From Chlorobiota bacterium (GTDB lineage Bacteria; Bacteroidota; Bacteroidia; Bacteroidales; VadinHA17): a stretch of 64,000 nt of DNA. The stretch lies in assembly GCA_013152085.1 (NCBI GenBank), contig JAADHC010000019.1, positions 1 to 64,000 of the forward strand, read 5' to 3'. Below, piece after piece: positions 42,824 through 51,678 of this stretch (position 1 is the stretch's first letter; each line of letters begins with the position of its first letter). The notes under the pieces were generated by a model. That model searched no databases. It saw only the letters and a program-made list of their open reading frames with translations, and was not told the origin of the DNA. A program made the position numbers and the translations under genes.

Positions 42824-43861
42824 ATGAAAACAGGAGCAATAAAAACACTTATGCTGGTTATTATATTGTCTGTTTTCCCGGTTTCCTGTAAAAGGAATCC
42901 ATTGAATGTGAAAATTTCCGGCATTGAAGTTAACCTGAAAATACAACGTTTTGAGCAGGACCTTTTTAAACCGGAACCCGGTGTCGTAGCACGGAAAATT
43001 CCTGATCTTCAGGATAAATACGGACTGTTCTTACAAAGATTCGGAGAGATTATTCATATTGGACACCCGGGAGATCCGTTATTTGCCGGTTACCTGGAGA
43101 AGTTTATTTCGGATACGCTGATCCGGGATGTTTATCTTAAAAGCCAGGAGGTCTTCCCGGATGTTAATGGCCTTGAGAAAAAACTTAATAAAGCGTTCAG
43201 ATACTATAAATATTATTTCCCCGACAAACCTTTGCCGGAAATCATCACCTATATTTCCGGGTTTAATGCTTCACTGATGATTGATAAAGGTTTCCTGGGA
43301 ATAGGCCTTGATCGTTATCTGGGTAAAACAGTAGATTATTATGACCGTTTGGGCATTCCCAGGTATCTTCAACAAAAAATGATCCCTGAAAAAATACCCT
43401 CGGATTGTATGTCTGCCCTGGCACAGACTGAATTTCCATTTTATCCTTCGCATACAGATTCGGTTTCCGTCAGGGAAAATGTTATCAGCCATATGATTTA
43501 TAAAGGAAAGTTGCTCTATTTTGTGAAGGCAATGATGCCTCATGAAAAAGACGAACTGATCCTGGGTTTTACATCGGAACAACTAAAGTGGTGCCTGATG
43601 AATGAAGGGCAGATGTGGGCAACCCTGATTGAACAAAAGTTGTTGTTTAGTACCCACTATTTGGTCATTAACAAGCTTACCCGGGATGCGCCGTTTACCA
43701 GCTATTTCCCTCGGGAGTCTCCCGGAAGGGCGGCAAACTGGATCGGATGGCAAATCGTACAGGCTTATATGTCCAGTCATAAGGAAGTCTCACTGGCAGA
43801 GATGATGAATAACTATGATTACCAGAAAATTCTCGATGAATCAGGATACAACCCGGAATAA
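42824..43861 (+). CDS. gldB: GldB-family gliding motility lipoprotein
   Basis: 345 residues. A lipoprotein signal peptide ends with SC at residue 22 (FPVSCKR). HIGHPGDPLFAGYLEKFISD, YISGFNASLMIDKGFLGIGLDRYLG and GRAANWIGWQIVQAYM match GldB, a protein linked with gliding motility and with T9SS-carrying bacteria, although homologues occur in non-gliding species. It should lie in the cell envelope. Function is unsettled. Convergent with the ferredoxin gene across a strong hairpin. Confidence 0.88.
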   Translation: MKTGAIKTLMLVIILSVFPVSCKRNPLNVKISGIEVNLKIQRFEQDLFKPEPGVVARKIPDLQDKYGLFLQRFGEIIHIGHPGDPLFAGYLEKFISDTLIRDVYLKSQEVFPDVNGLEKKLNKAFRYYKYYFPDKPLPEIITYISGFNASLMIDKGFLGIGLDRYLGKTVDYYDRLGIPRYLQQKMIPEKIPSDCMSALAQTEFPFYPSHTDSVSVRENVISHMIYKGKLLYFVKAMMPHEKDELILGFTSEQLKWCLMNEGQMWATLIEQKLLFSTHYLVINKLTRDAPFTSYFPRESPGRAANWIGWQIVQAYMSSHKEVSLAEMMNNYDYQKILDESGYNPE

Positions 43862-43954
43862 GTTCGGAAATATTCCGGAGATCATTTGAAGGTGAAAAAA
43901 TAATACGTGAAACCCGCCAAAGGGAATACGTTAACAAATCATAGCGTGGTTAAA

Positions 43955-43984
43955 ACAGGAAACCCGGAATCCCGGGTTTCCTGT
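43955..43984 (-). terminator. Strong hairpin terminator between gldB and ferredoxin
   Basis: Perfect 13-base arms ACAGGAAACCCGG / CCGGGTTTCCTGT around AATC. On the minus strand, a TTTT run follows, nine bases after the ferredoxin stop. It could also stop read-through from gldB. Confidence 0.85.
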
Positions 43985-43992
43985 AAAGAATC

Positions 43993-44160
43993 TTATTCCG
44001 GATGTATGGCCTCAACCGGGCATACATCGGCACATGCACCGCAATCAGTACACAGATCAGGATCAATTTTATAAATATCCCCTTCCGAAATAGCTTCAAC
44101 CGGACATTCGTCAATACATGTTCCACATGCAGTGCATTCGTCATTTATTACGTAAGCCAT
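43993..44160 (-). CDS. 2[4Fe-4S] ferredoxin
   Basis: A 55-residue protein shorter than the ORF-track cutoff, found by translating the minus strand: it starts MAYVINDECTACGTC and ends ADVCPVEAIHPE. Two CxxCxxCxxxCP motifs (CTACGTCIDECP and CTDCGACADVCP) each bind a 4Fe-4S cluster. It is a clostridial-type low-potential electron carrier, suited to anaerobic metabolism. The ORF listed at 43950-44144 is a shadow in another frame. It has its own promoter element and terminator, so it is monocistronic. Confidence 0.97.
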   Translation of the reverse strand: MAYVINDECTACGTCIDECPVEAISEGDIYKIDPDLCTDCGACADVCPVEAIHPE

Positions 44161-44196
44161 AATGCTAATATTTTAAGTTTTGTTCTTAAGAAACAG

Positions 44197-44204
44197 CAAA
44201 AATA
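44197..44204 (-). promoter_or_regulatory. Bacteroidota promoter for ferredoxin (TTTG n22 TATTTTTG)
   Basis: Perfect TAnnTTTG on the minus strand, 36 bases before the ATG, with a TTTG -33 box at 44227-44230. Confidence 0.6.
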
Positions 44205-44312
44205 GTACATTCTTAAAAGAAAATATCAAAAAAAAATAAAAAATCAGGGAGGTTTATGTTGAAGAATATTTTTTATCGGGCTAATCGTTAAAAAAAGGAC
44301 CGTCAGAATATT

Positions 44313-45506
44313 CTATTCGTTTAAAAAACGCAACACCAGCCATGCCAGGTGTCCTGCACCATAGGGCAGGACATCCTCATCAATATTAAAATCGGCAGCA
44401 TGCAATTTATTAGGTGTGATTTCTGCCGGGGATTTTACTCCTAAACGGAAAAAAATCGCCGGGAAATGTTGTGAATAATAAGCAAAATCTTCTGAGGTCA
44501 TACGTAAATCAAGCGGAATTACATTTTTGTTGCCGAAATACTGGGAAGAGAATTCCGTTGCACGTTTTACCGCATCCGTATGGTTTACCAGTACGGGATA
44601 TCCTTTTTTTATCTTCGTATCACATTCTGCCTGATATTTCACCGCAACATTCTGGGCGGTTTTCCTGATGAGCTGGTGGGCTTTCTCCCTCCATGTTTCA
44701 TCCATAGTCCGGAAAGTTCCCTCAATAAATATTTTGTCCGGGATAACATTGGTTGCTCCTTCGGCAATAATCTTCCCAAATGCCACTACCGTCGGAATAT
44801 TTTTCGGTTGATTTTGCCTGATGATATCAGTAACACTCAGGATCGTTTCTGCAGCAGCCAGCGATGTCTGGGTAACCTGTTCAGGAAGGGCAGCATGTCC
44901 CCCCTTTCCTGAAATGGTAAAATATATTTCATCGTTTGAGGCCATATAAGTACCGGGCCGGTAACCTACCGTACCGCAATCAAGGGTAGGATCGACATGT
45001 TGCCCGATAATCAGCCTGGGATTAATTTCCTGAAGGATACCGCTTTCCACAATTTCTATAGCCCCGCCGGGAAGCTTCTCTTCTGCTGGCTGGAACAGCA
45101 GATATACCGTTCCGTCCCATAAGCTGAAATGTTTCAGGATTTTCATAGCCCCCAGGACACAGGTCATATGTACGTCATGGCCGCAGGCATGCATAATACC
45201 CGGGTTCACGGATACATAAGGTACCTCATTCATTTCTGTGACCGGCAGGGCGTCCATGTCGGCACGGATCACCAGCACAGGGCCATCGGTTGTTTTTCCG
45301 GGAATTTTTGCCAGTAAACCTGTGCGGGCAATTTCGGTGATGTTATTTACTCCGTTTTCTTTAAGTATTTCCCGGAGGTAATCTTGTGTATGATGCTCTT
45401 TAAAAGACAACTCAGGATATTGATGAAGATGATGCCTCCATGTAAGCAACTCTTCTTGCATTTCCCAGGCATAGTCCCTGATATGATCAACCATTTTATT
45501 ATCCAT
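44313..45506 (-). CDS. M20-family amidohydrolase / N-acyl amino acid deacylase
   Basis: 397 residues. HHLHQYPELSFKEHHT, ADMDALPVTE, MHACGHDVHM and the later LFQPAEEKLPGGA hold the two-metal ligands of the M20D group; a dimerisation domain sits in the middle. Such enzymes remove acyl or related groups from amino acids or peptides; substrate unknown. Its ATG overlaps the upstream TauE stop by one base, so it is third in an operon led by the 1101-residue protein. Confidence 0.92.
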   Translation of the reverse strand: MDNKMVDHIRDYAWEMQEELLTWRHHLHQYPELSFKEHHTQDYLREILKENGVNNITEIARTGLLAKIPGKTTDGPVLVIRADMDALPVTEMNEVPYVSVNPGIMHACGHDVHMTCVLGAMKILKHFSLWDGTVYLLFQPAEEKLPGGAIEIVESGILQEINPRLIIGQHVDPTLDCGTVGYRPGTYMASNDEIYFTISGKGGHAALPEQVTQTSLAAAETILSVTDIIRQNQPKNIPTVVAFGKIIAEGATNVIPDKIFIEGTFRTMDETWREKAHQLIRKTAQNVAVKYQAECDTKIKKGYPVLVNHTDAVKRATEFSSQYFGNKNVIPLDLRMTSEDFAYYSQHFPAIFFRLGVKSPAEITPNKLHAADFNIDEDVLPYGAGHLAWLVLRFLNE

Positions 45507-45874
45507 TATTTGCCGAAAATCATTTTTAAGGAAGCCAGTAGTACCAAGAATCCAAAAATCTTTCTCAATAACCGGTCCGGAAGATGCACGGCTAACAATG
45601 AACCCAGATAACCTCCCAGGATAAAAGCCAGGGCAAGAATCAGAACAAATTTGATGTTAACGTAACCGTTCCTGTAATATTGAAACGCTCCCAGAAAAAC
45701 GACTGGAATAACCAACACCCCCAGGCTGGTACCCTGAGCCTCGTGCTGGGAAAAACCCATGAGAAAAACAAGGGCAGGGACAATGACAATTCCGCCGCCG
45801 ACACCCATCGAACCACTGACAAAACCGGCTGTAAGACCTATTAAAAGAAGTAAAATAATCTGTGGGATGCTCAT
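45506..45874 (-). CDS. TauE/SafE-type permease, half-size
   Basis: 122 residues with about four membrane helices and the family pattern TAGFVSGSMGVGGGIVIVPAL followed by QHEAQGTSLGVLVIPVV. Full-length TauE/SafE proteins have about 250 residues made of two such halves, so this protein would need to dimerise. It might export sulfite, sulfonates or other anions; substrate unknown. It is four bases after the 1101-residue gene and overlaps the amidohydrolase by one base. No frameshift is apparent, so it looks like a true short form. Confidence 0.85.
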   Translation of the reverse strand: MSIPQIILLLLIGLTAGFVSGSMGVGGGIVIVPALVFLMGFSQHEAQGTSLGVLVIPVVFLGAFQYYRNGYVNIKFVLILALAFILGGYLGSLLAVHLPDRLLRKIFGFLVLLASLKMIFGK

Positions 45875-45878
45875 AATC

Positions 45879-48800
45879 CTAAAAATCCATATTGAACGAT
45901 AAATAAAAAAGTGGTTTTTGTACTTCGAAATTCTCTACACCCCATGCATAATCGGCACGGACAAAATATCCAAACAACAATGCCCGCGCACCGAAACCAA
46001 AACCGGCAACAAATGGCTCCCTGTTGGTATTCAGTGTAACGGTAATCGGGCCATTACGGATAACTTTTTTGTCATAGGCATTTTGTCCCAGGTAAGGATT
46101 CCATCCCGTCCAGGCGGTACCCACATCACCAAAACCCACTATCTGAAAACTATTCAGAAATTTCGAACCCAACGGGTGGTTGGCCAGGTAACGGAATACC
46201 GGCCAGCGGATTTCTGAATTCAGCAATATGAAACTATTCCCGTTCCGGATATTTTGCCGGAAACCACGCATATCCGTTGCAACGGTTTGGAAAACATAAT
46301 TCTGGGTGTAATCTACAGGGATATTCTTATTAAATGCTTTTTGCGGATTGAACATGTAATTCAGCGCATTGTCCACTCCGCCAAGGTAATAAATCAGCTT
46401 GTTGTGCCCGAATGAGGTGCTGGCTGCAAAACGGTTTGCCCAGATCAGATCGCGGTGTATTTTCAGATAATGCCGGAAATCACCTCCAACAATAAAAATA
46501 TCCGATTTTTTTCGCTCAATCTGCCGGTAAACTTCTCCAAAAACCTTAAAACGCAATCCATTGTAGATATTGACTCCACGTTTCCGCGTGTTATCATAAA
46601 TATACTCTCCTTTAAGGCTTAACCAGGACAGGAACAGATTTTTCTTATACAAGTTATTGGCATCGGTAGCAAGGGTAACCAACCGGTCGGTGCGCAGACT
46701 TGCGGTACCCCTGAAAGCACTGACCTGAGTAAATGGAAACTTTAACGAATAATATACCTGCTGTGATGTAACTTTTTGGTTGGTATTGGTTTCCTGATCA
46801 AAAGCATTATATACCTGACGGTGAAAAACAGCCTGCCTGTCTACCCTGAATTTCAGATTTTCAAAACTAAGCAGGTATTCATTGCTGTTGAAATCCCCTG
46901 AAAAACGAAATCCTGCAATAATTTTATAGTTCTCAAAAAGATCGTTCGCCCCGATTTTAAACAACATATTCAAACCGGGGTTATAAAAAACACCGCTACC
47001 ATTGAAAAACTGGTATGAATGGGCCAGAAAACTGAAATCTACCTGATTGGCAACGTAATTCTGATAAAAGGAAGTTTCATAAATCCTTATCGGTGGAAAT
47101 GAGATTGTAGTGGTGTCCAGGTCGATACCGGAATACTGGCCCAATAATTTTTGATTGTAATAATTTTGTTTCTCCTGTTCGAAAACATAATGGTTGATGT
47201 CAATTAAATTCGAACTAGGAAAATAACTATAGACAGGCCGGGACATGGTGTCTCTTCGTCTACGGTCTGCTTCAATGAGCATTTGCCGGATCCTTTTAAT
47301 ACTGTCGTTGCGTGAAAATGCTTTATCCCTAAGGGCACGGTATTCGGTTTGCGGGAGAGCCCCCTTTCCCGTGCTTTGTTCATCCAGTTTCATGTAACCC
47401 GGCACATACTTCCCATCCGTATATACTACTTCGGAAACTATTCCTGCTTCCGGGGCAAAATCCTGCTCAAGAATATTACGGTTATAATTTGTCATAGGTT
47501 CCGACCTGGTGAAATACCTGTAATGCGTAATGGTATCAATAAAAGTGATGGTGCTGTCAAAAGTGGCAGAATATCTGTTGATGATACCGTTTTGATCATT
47601 TAGATAGAGATATCTGGAGGAGGATAATTCCAGCGGGAAAGATTTATCCCAGTATCTTCCTTCGGATAGCCGTAACAATACATCAGGCCTTTTTTTATAA
47701 TCGAGAATAAACAGGTCATAAACCGGGGATGTTTCAGGCATGATTATATTATCGTTCCTTAGGGTATCGGAAATCCGGTTCGAAGAAAAAATAATGCGCT
47801 CCGAATGATCGATATACCGGGGATGCAGTTCGTCTTCAATATCATTGGTTAATTGCTCCTCGGTTCCCGAGGCAATATCATAAATGTAAAGGTCAGTTTG
47901 TCCGTTCTTTACGGCAGAGAATAACATCTTTGAACCATCGTCGGAAAAATCAAAATCAAGAATCTTGTCAAAATATAACAGATTAATACTTTCGGTTTTA
48001 CGTGTTTCCAGACGATAATAATGAATCACAAGTCCTCCTTTTTCTTCGCTGATGAACGTAAGCATCCGCCCATTGGGATACCAGGCAAGCACCGGGTATG
48101 AATAGTCAATGATCTGTTCTACCCGGGGTTCCTTTTTATAAATTTTCCGGGTTTTGCCCGTTTGCAGGTCAAGCATCCAGATTTTATATTGTCCCAGTTG
48201 GTTGGTTACATAGGCGATGTGATTCCCATCCGGACTGATACGGGTTGTCAGATACACTTTTTTCGGATTAACACGTTTGACCATCGGTTTGCTTGCCGGG
48301 GATTGGGTCTCCGATTCAATCCTGGTGTATTTCTCCTTGTAATAAGAAACCCACTTTTGTGACAACGTTCTGATCTTTTCCCCCATTACATAATAAAATC
48401 CCTTTTCGAGATTTTTGTTAATTCTTGTAAGGTACAGTATATTCGGTACAATACCTTCGCCATATTCTTCAGTGATATATCTCCAGAAAGAATGTCCGGC
48501 AAGAATGGCATCTTCCTTCTCCACATGGTTCAGGTTTTTGAATTTTCCGGACATGATCCCGTCTTTTACCCTGTTGTCAATATCAATGTCCCAGGGTTCG
48601 GAAAGATATGCGATAAGGCCTTTAACAAACCAGTCGGGAAGGGAAACATCAGATGACCCTGAAACTCGGTCACGCATATCGCCACTATTGATCATTTCAT
48701 TGATAACCACCTGGGCGATCGCTGCTGCGATCTGTATGTCATACTTGCGGTGATCTCCCTCATAAAATAAAAAAACCTTGTTTTCCAGAACCCGTTTGAT

Positions 48801-49184
48801 CCCCCCGACATTGGTTTCTTCCATCCCGGATACCAGGCCTATATTGCTTTGTTTGTAATCGGATTGTTTATTATATACCAGGAAAATCAACCGCTTGGAA
48901 AGCCGGTAATCAAAAAAATCCTCTATCTCATAGAGTTTCTTTGAAACAACTTCCGCAGTATAATCGGCCAGTGGACGCCCAAATTCATTAAAATATATGT
49001 CAAATTGTTCGAACCGGTAAAAAGACCAGTAAAAATCATTGTATTGAACCCTGTTTTTGCCAAAATCCATCTGATGGCCGTTATAAAACTGGGCATAGCT
49101 GACAGTTGCCGACATAAATATCAGAAGGAGAAAAAATCCCCGGTATAAAAGCCCGCCTTTGCTTTTCATTTTCTGGCCCTGCAT
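45879..49184 (-). CDS. Large outer-membrane protein: peptidase-MA-like, TolB-type propeller, C-terminal barrel
   Basis: 1101 residues with a signal peptide ending near SYAQF (MKSKGG five codons in is an alternative start). Residues about 30-280 resemble peptidase-MA-like domains, ending with LPDWFVKGLIAYLSEPW, but the expected HExxH reads VVINEMI. About 300-500 carry TolB/PD40 repeats (ISPDGNHIAYVTNQLG, FSDDGSKMLFSAVKNG). The last ~350 form a strand-rich barrel like BamA/TamA (FGDVGTAWTGWNPYLG) ending in phenylalanine. Probably outer-membrane with a large periplasmic part. Role unknown; it leads the TauE-amidohydrolase unit. Confidence 0.7.
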   Translation of the reverse strand: MQGQKMKSKGGLLYRGFFLLLIFMSATVSYAQFYNGHQMDFGKNRVQYNDFYWSFYRFEQFDIYFNEFGRPLADYTAEVVSKKLYEIEDFFDYRLSKRLIFLVYNKQSDYKQSNIGLVSGMEETNVGGIKRVLENKVFLFYEGDHRKYDIQIAAAIAQVVINEMINSGDMRDRVSGSSDVSLPDWFVKGLIAYLSEPWDIDIDNRVKDGIMSGKFKNLNHVEKEDAILAGHSFWRYITEEYGEGIVPNILYLTRINKNLEKGFYYVMGEKIRTLSQKWVSYYKEKYTRIESETQSPASKPMVKRVNPKKVYLTTRISPDGNHIAYVTNQLGQYKIWMLDLQTGKTRKIYKKEPRVEQIIDYSYPVLAWYPNGRMLTFISEEKGGLVIHYYRLETRKTESINLLYFDKILDFDFSDDGSKMLFSAVKNGQTDLYIYDIASGTEEQLTNDIEDELHPRYIDHSERIIFSSNRISDTLRNDNIIMPETSPVYDLFILDYKKRPDVLLRLSEGRYWDKSFPLELSSSRYLYLNDQNGIINRYSATFDSTITFIDTITHYRYFTRSEPMTNYNRNILEQDFAPEAGIVSEVVYTDGKYVPGYMKLDEQSTGKGALPQTEYRALRDKAFSRNDSIKRIRQMLIEADRRRRDTMSRPVYSYFPSSNLIDINHYVFEQEKQNYYNQKLLGQYSGIDLDTTTISFPPIRIYETSFYQNYVANQVDFSFLAHSYQFFNGSGVFYNPGLNMLFKIGANDLFENYKIIAGFRFSGDFNSNEYLLSFENLKFRVDRQAVFHRQVYNAFDQETNTNQKVTSQQVYYSLKFPFTQVSAFRGTASLRTDRLVTLATDANNLYKKNLFLSWLSLKGEYIYDNTRKRGVNIYNGLRFKVFGEVYRQIERKKSDIFIVGGDFRHYLKIHRDLIWANRFAASTSFGHNKLIYYLGGVDNALNYMFNPQKAFNKNIPVDYTQNYVFQTVATDMRGFRQNIRNGNSFILLNSEIRWPVFRYLANHPLGSKFLNSFQIVGFGDVGTAWTGWNPYLGQNAYDKKVIRNGPITVTLNTNREPFVAGFGFGARALLFGYFVRADYAWGVENFEVQKPLFYLSFNMDF

Positions 49185-49242
49185 AAAACTTTGATAAAAT
49201 TAGACAAATTGAATTAAATAGGGCTTTTTCACAAACAATTTC

Positions 49243-49250
49243 TAAATTTG
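49243..49250 (+). promoter_or_regulatory. Bacteroidota -7 element (TAAATTTG) for the DUF1573 gene
   Basis: Perfect TAnnTTTG on the plus strand, 67 bases before the ATG. Confidence 0.45.
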
Positions 49251-49317
49251 AGACGTTATAATGTACAAATAAATATAAAACCATCGTTATATTACAAAAA
49301 TCAAAAAATAAGTTATT

Positions 49318-50418
49318 ATGAAAAAGCTTTACGTTTATTTAACAGGCATTTTGTTTTTCCTGTTCGCTTATAACGGGTTATCCCAGCAAAAGGGGGCAAG
49401 TATTGCCTTTGAATCAAAGGTTCATGATTTCGGGAGGATCAAGGAAGTGGCAGGTAGGGTTACCCATGATTTTAAATTTAAAAATACGGGAGACCAGCCT
49501 CTGGTGATTACCCGTGTTACTGCATCTTGTGGCTGTACGACCCCTACCTGGTCGAAAGAACCCATTCCTCCGGGTGGAGATGGTTTTATTCGTGTAGTTT
49601 ATAACCCGAAAAACAGACCGAACGCTTTTAATAAGAGTATTACGATTTATTCAAATGCCAACCAGGGAAACGTATTGCTGCGGATTACCGGGTTTGTTGA
49701 ACCTCGCCCAAAGACCCTCGAAGATACTTATCCGTATCAAATCGGTGGGCTACGATTCAAGAAAAACCATATTGCATTTACACGTATTTATAAAGGTCAG
49801 AAAAAAACACAATTGGATGAATTTATCAACACATCAGATGAACCCATTACCATTGAATTTACCAGGGTTCCTCCGCATGTTACCATGAAAGCCGATCCCC
49901 AGACCGTGAAACCAAAGGAAAAAGGCACGGTTACAGTGACTTATGATGCTTCCAAAAAGAATGACTGGGGCTTTGCTGTTGACAGGGCATGGGTGAAATT
50001 AAACGGAACTGAATTACCAAGTGCCAGACTCACCATCTCTGCTTCAATACAAGAAGATTTTTCAAAACTTACTCCTGAACAGAAATCCAATGCTGCGCAT
50101 ATCCAGTTTAAAGAAAAAGTATATGATTTTGGGACCATGGAACAAAAAACTACCGTTGAGCATGAGTTTGTCTTTACCAATACCGGCAAAAGCGATCTGG
50201 TTATCCATAAAGTCAGATCATCTTGCGGTTGTACTGTGGTTTCACCGAAAGAAAATGTGATTAAACCCGGCCAGAGTAGCTTTGTTAAAGCAATCTTTAA
50301 TTCCGGTACACGTGTAGGCAGACAAAATAAAAGTATAACGGTCATTACAAATGATCCCAATATGCCCACAACAGTGTTACGGATTACAGGCATAGTTAAC
50401 GCTCCGGGGAAAAAGTAA
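49318..50418 (+). CDS. Exported protein with two DUF1573 domains
   Basis: 366 residues: a signal peptide ending near GLSQQ, an N-terminal DUF1573 domain (FESKVHDFGRIKEVAG, then VTASCGCTTPTW), a middle immunoglobulin-like region and a second DUF1573 (FKEKVYDFGTMEQKTTVEHEF, then VRSSCGCTVVSP). Each DUF1573 keeps the SCGCT cysteine pair. These are immunoglobulin-like, periplasmic or surface proteins of unknown role. Monocistronic, with a good terminator downstream. Confidence 0.88.
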   Translation: MKKLYVYLTGILFFLFAYNGLSQQKGASIAFESKVHDFGRIKEVAGRVTHDFKFKNTGDQPLVITRVTASCGCTTPTWSKEPIPPGGDGFIRVVYNPKNRPNAFNKSITIYSNANQGNVLLRITGFVEPRPKTLEDTYPYQIGGLRFKKNHIAFTRIYKGQKKTQLDEFINTSDEPITIEFTRVPPHVTMKADPQTVKPKEKGTVTVTYDASKKNDWGFAVDRAWVKLNGTELPSARLTISASIQEDFSKLTPEQKSNAAHIQFKEKVYDFGTMEQKTTVEHEFVFTNTGKSDLVIHKVRSSCGCTVVSPKENVIKPGQSSFVKAIFNSGTRVGRQNKSITVITNDPNMPTTVLRITGIVNAPGKK

Positions 50419-50437
50419 AACCCCTTTATGTTTTTTG

Positions 50438-50466
50438 AAAAAGCGGGCTGAATACCTGCTTTTTTT
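50438..50466 (+). terminator. Rho-independent terminator after the DUF1573 gene
   Basis: Stem AAAAAGCGGG / CCTGCTTTTT (one G-U pair) with loop CTGAATA, followed by further T residues, 20 bases after the stop. Confidence 0.8.
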
Positions 50467-50513
50467 CTTAATAAAGGATTATGCATTAACTTGCCATTGT
50501 TAAGCGTATCAGC

Positions 50514-51593
50514 ATGGGTAAATCGGATAATGATGTAAGCAAACCAGGCGACCAGCATAAACCTGTCAATGAAAAAACAGTTGCTGCTTTCAAAAAACAG
50601 AAAAAACCTGAACGGTTACCCGAAGAATATTTCCGGGGACTTAAAGCCAGAGATCCTATTATTTTAAGTCAGGCCATCACCCTGGTGGAAAGTGTGCTTC
50701 CCCGGCATCGTGAATTGGCATCCAAACTGATGGAATTGTGTACTCCATCCACAGGTAAAGCTGTCAGAATTGGCATTACCGGAGTACCTGGAGTGGGAAA
50801 AAGTACTTTTATCGAAGCTTTCGGCCTCTATCTGATCAGCCTTGGTAAGAAAATAGCTGTACTGGCAGTGGATCCCTCCAGCTCGAAAAGCGGAGGAAGT
50901 ATTCTCGGCGATAAAACCCGTATGGAAAAACTGGCTGCCAGCCCGGAAGCTTTTATCAGACCTTCTCCGGCCGGAACTTCCCTGGGTGGGGTGGCCCGGA
51001 AAACCCGTGAAGCCATGCTTTTATGCGAAGCTGCGGGTTTTGATGTAATTATTGTTGAAACCGTTGGTGTTGGTCAATCTGAAGTGGCTGTCCATTCCAT
51101 GGTTGACTTTTTCCTTCTTCTGATGCTTGCCGGTGCAGGTGATGAAATGCAGGGGATAAAAAGAGGTATAATGGAAATGGCTGATGCCATTGCTATTACA
51201 AAAGCAGATGGATTAAATCTGAACCCCGCAAACAGGGCTGTCAAAGAATACCGGTCGGCGTTGCATCTGTATCCGTTGCCGGAATCGGGATGGACACCGG
51301 AAGTTATTTCCTGTTCGGCCACAAAGAATACGGGAATTACAGAAATCTGGGAAATGATTACCGAATACATTAAATTTACACGCAATAACGGGTATCTCGA
51401 TAAATTGCGTAAAAACCAATCCCTCTACTGGTTTTATGAATCTCTTCGGGAAGGTATTGAAAATCAATTCTTTCAGAATCCGGAGGTCAGGAAGAAAATC
51501 TCTGAAATGGAAAAAGCCGTGAAAGAACAAAGTCTTGAACCATACATTGCTGCACGGAAACTTCTAAAAGAATATTTTGAAAAGAACTCATAA
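50514..51593 (+). CDS. meaB: Methylmalonyl-CoA mutase-associated GTPase MeaB
   Basis: 359 residues. The P-loop GITGVPGVGKSTFIEAFG, the switch region LAVDPSSSKSGGSILGDKTRM, RPSPAGTSLGGVARKTRE, IIVETVGVGQSE and the TKAD guanine motif are typical of MeaB/ArgK. It protects and loads the B12-dependent methylmalonyl-CoA mutase. The mutase genes are not in this window. It links functionally to the carboxyltransferase pair at 24261-26180 (inference). Confidence 0.95.
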   Translation: MGKSDNDVSKPGDQHKPVNEKTVAAFKKQKKPERLPEEYFRGLKARDPIILSQAITLVESVLPRHRELASKLMELCTPSTGKAVRIGITGVPGVGKSTFIEAFGLYLISLGKKIAVLAVDPSSSKSGGSILGDKTRMEKLAASPEAFIRPSPAGTSLGGVARKTREAMLLCEAAGFDVIIVETVGVGQSEVAVHSMVDFFLLLMLAGAGDEMQGIKRGIMEMADAIAITKADGLNLNPANRAVKEYRSALHLYPLPESGWTPEVISCSATKNTGITEIWEMITEYIKFTRNNGYLDKLRKNQSLYWFYESLREGIENQFFQNPEVRKKISEMEKAVKEQSLEPYIAARKLLKEYFEKNS

Positions 51594-51678
51594 TACCCTT
51601 TCTTTGTTTGGATTACATAACGATAGGTCCATATTAATTTTTCTTTAAATAATTTTAATCCTTAAATACATACGATTA

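Noticed and set aside
43950-44144. 64-codon minus-strand ORF
   Set aside because: Shadow frame of the ferredoxin gene at 43993-44160; it also crosses the terminator hairpin.
49941-50558. 205-codon ORF antisense to the DUF1573 gene
   Set aside because: It crosses a strong terminator and lies opposite a well-supported gene; no known domain.
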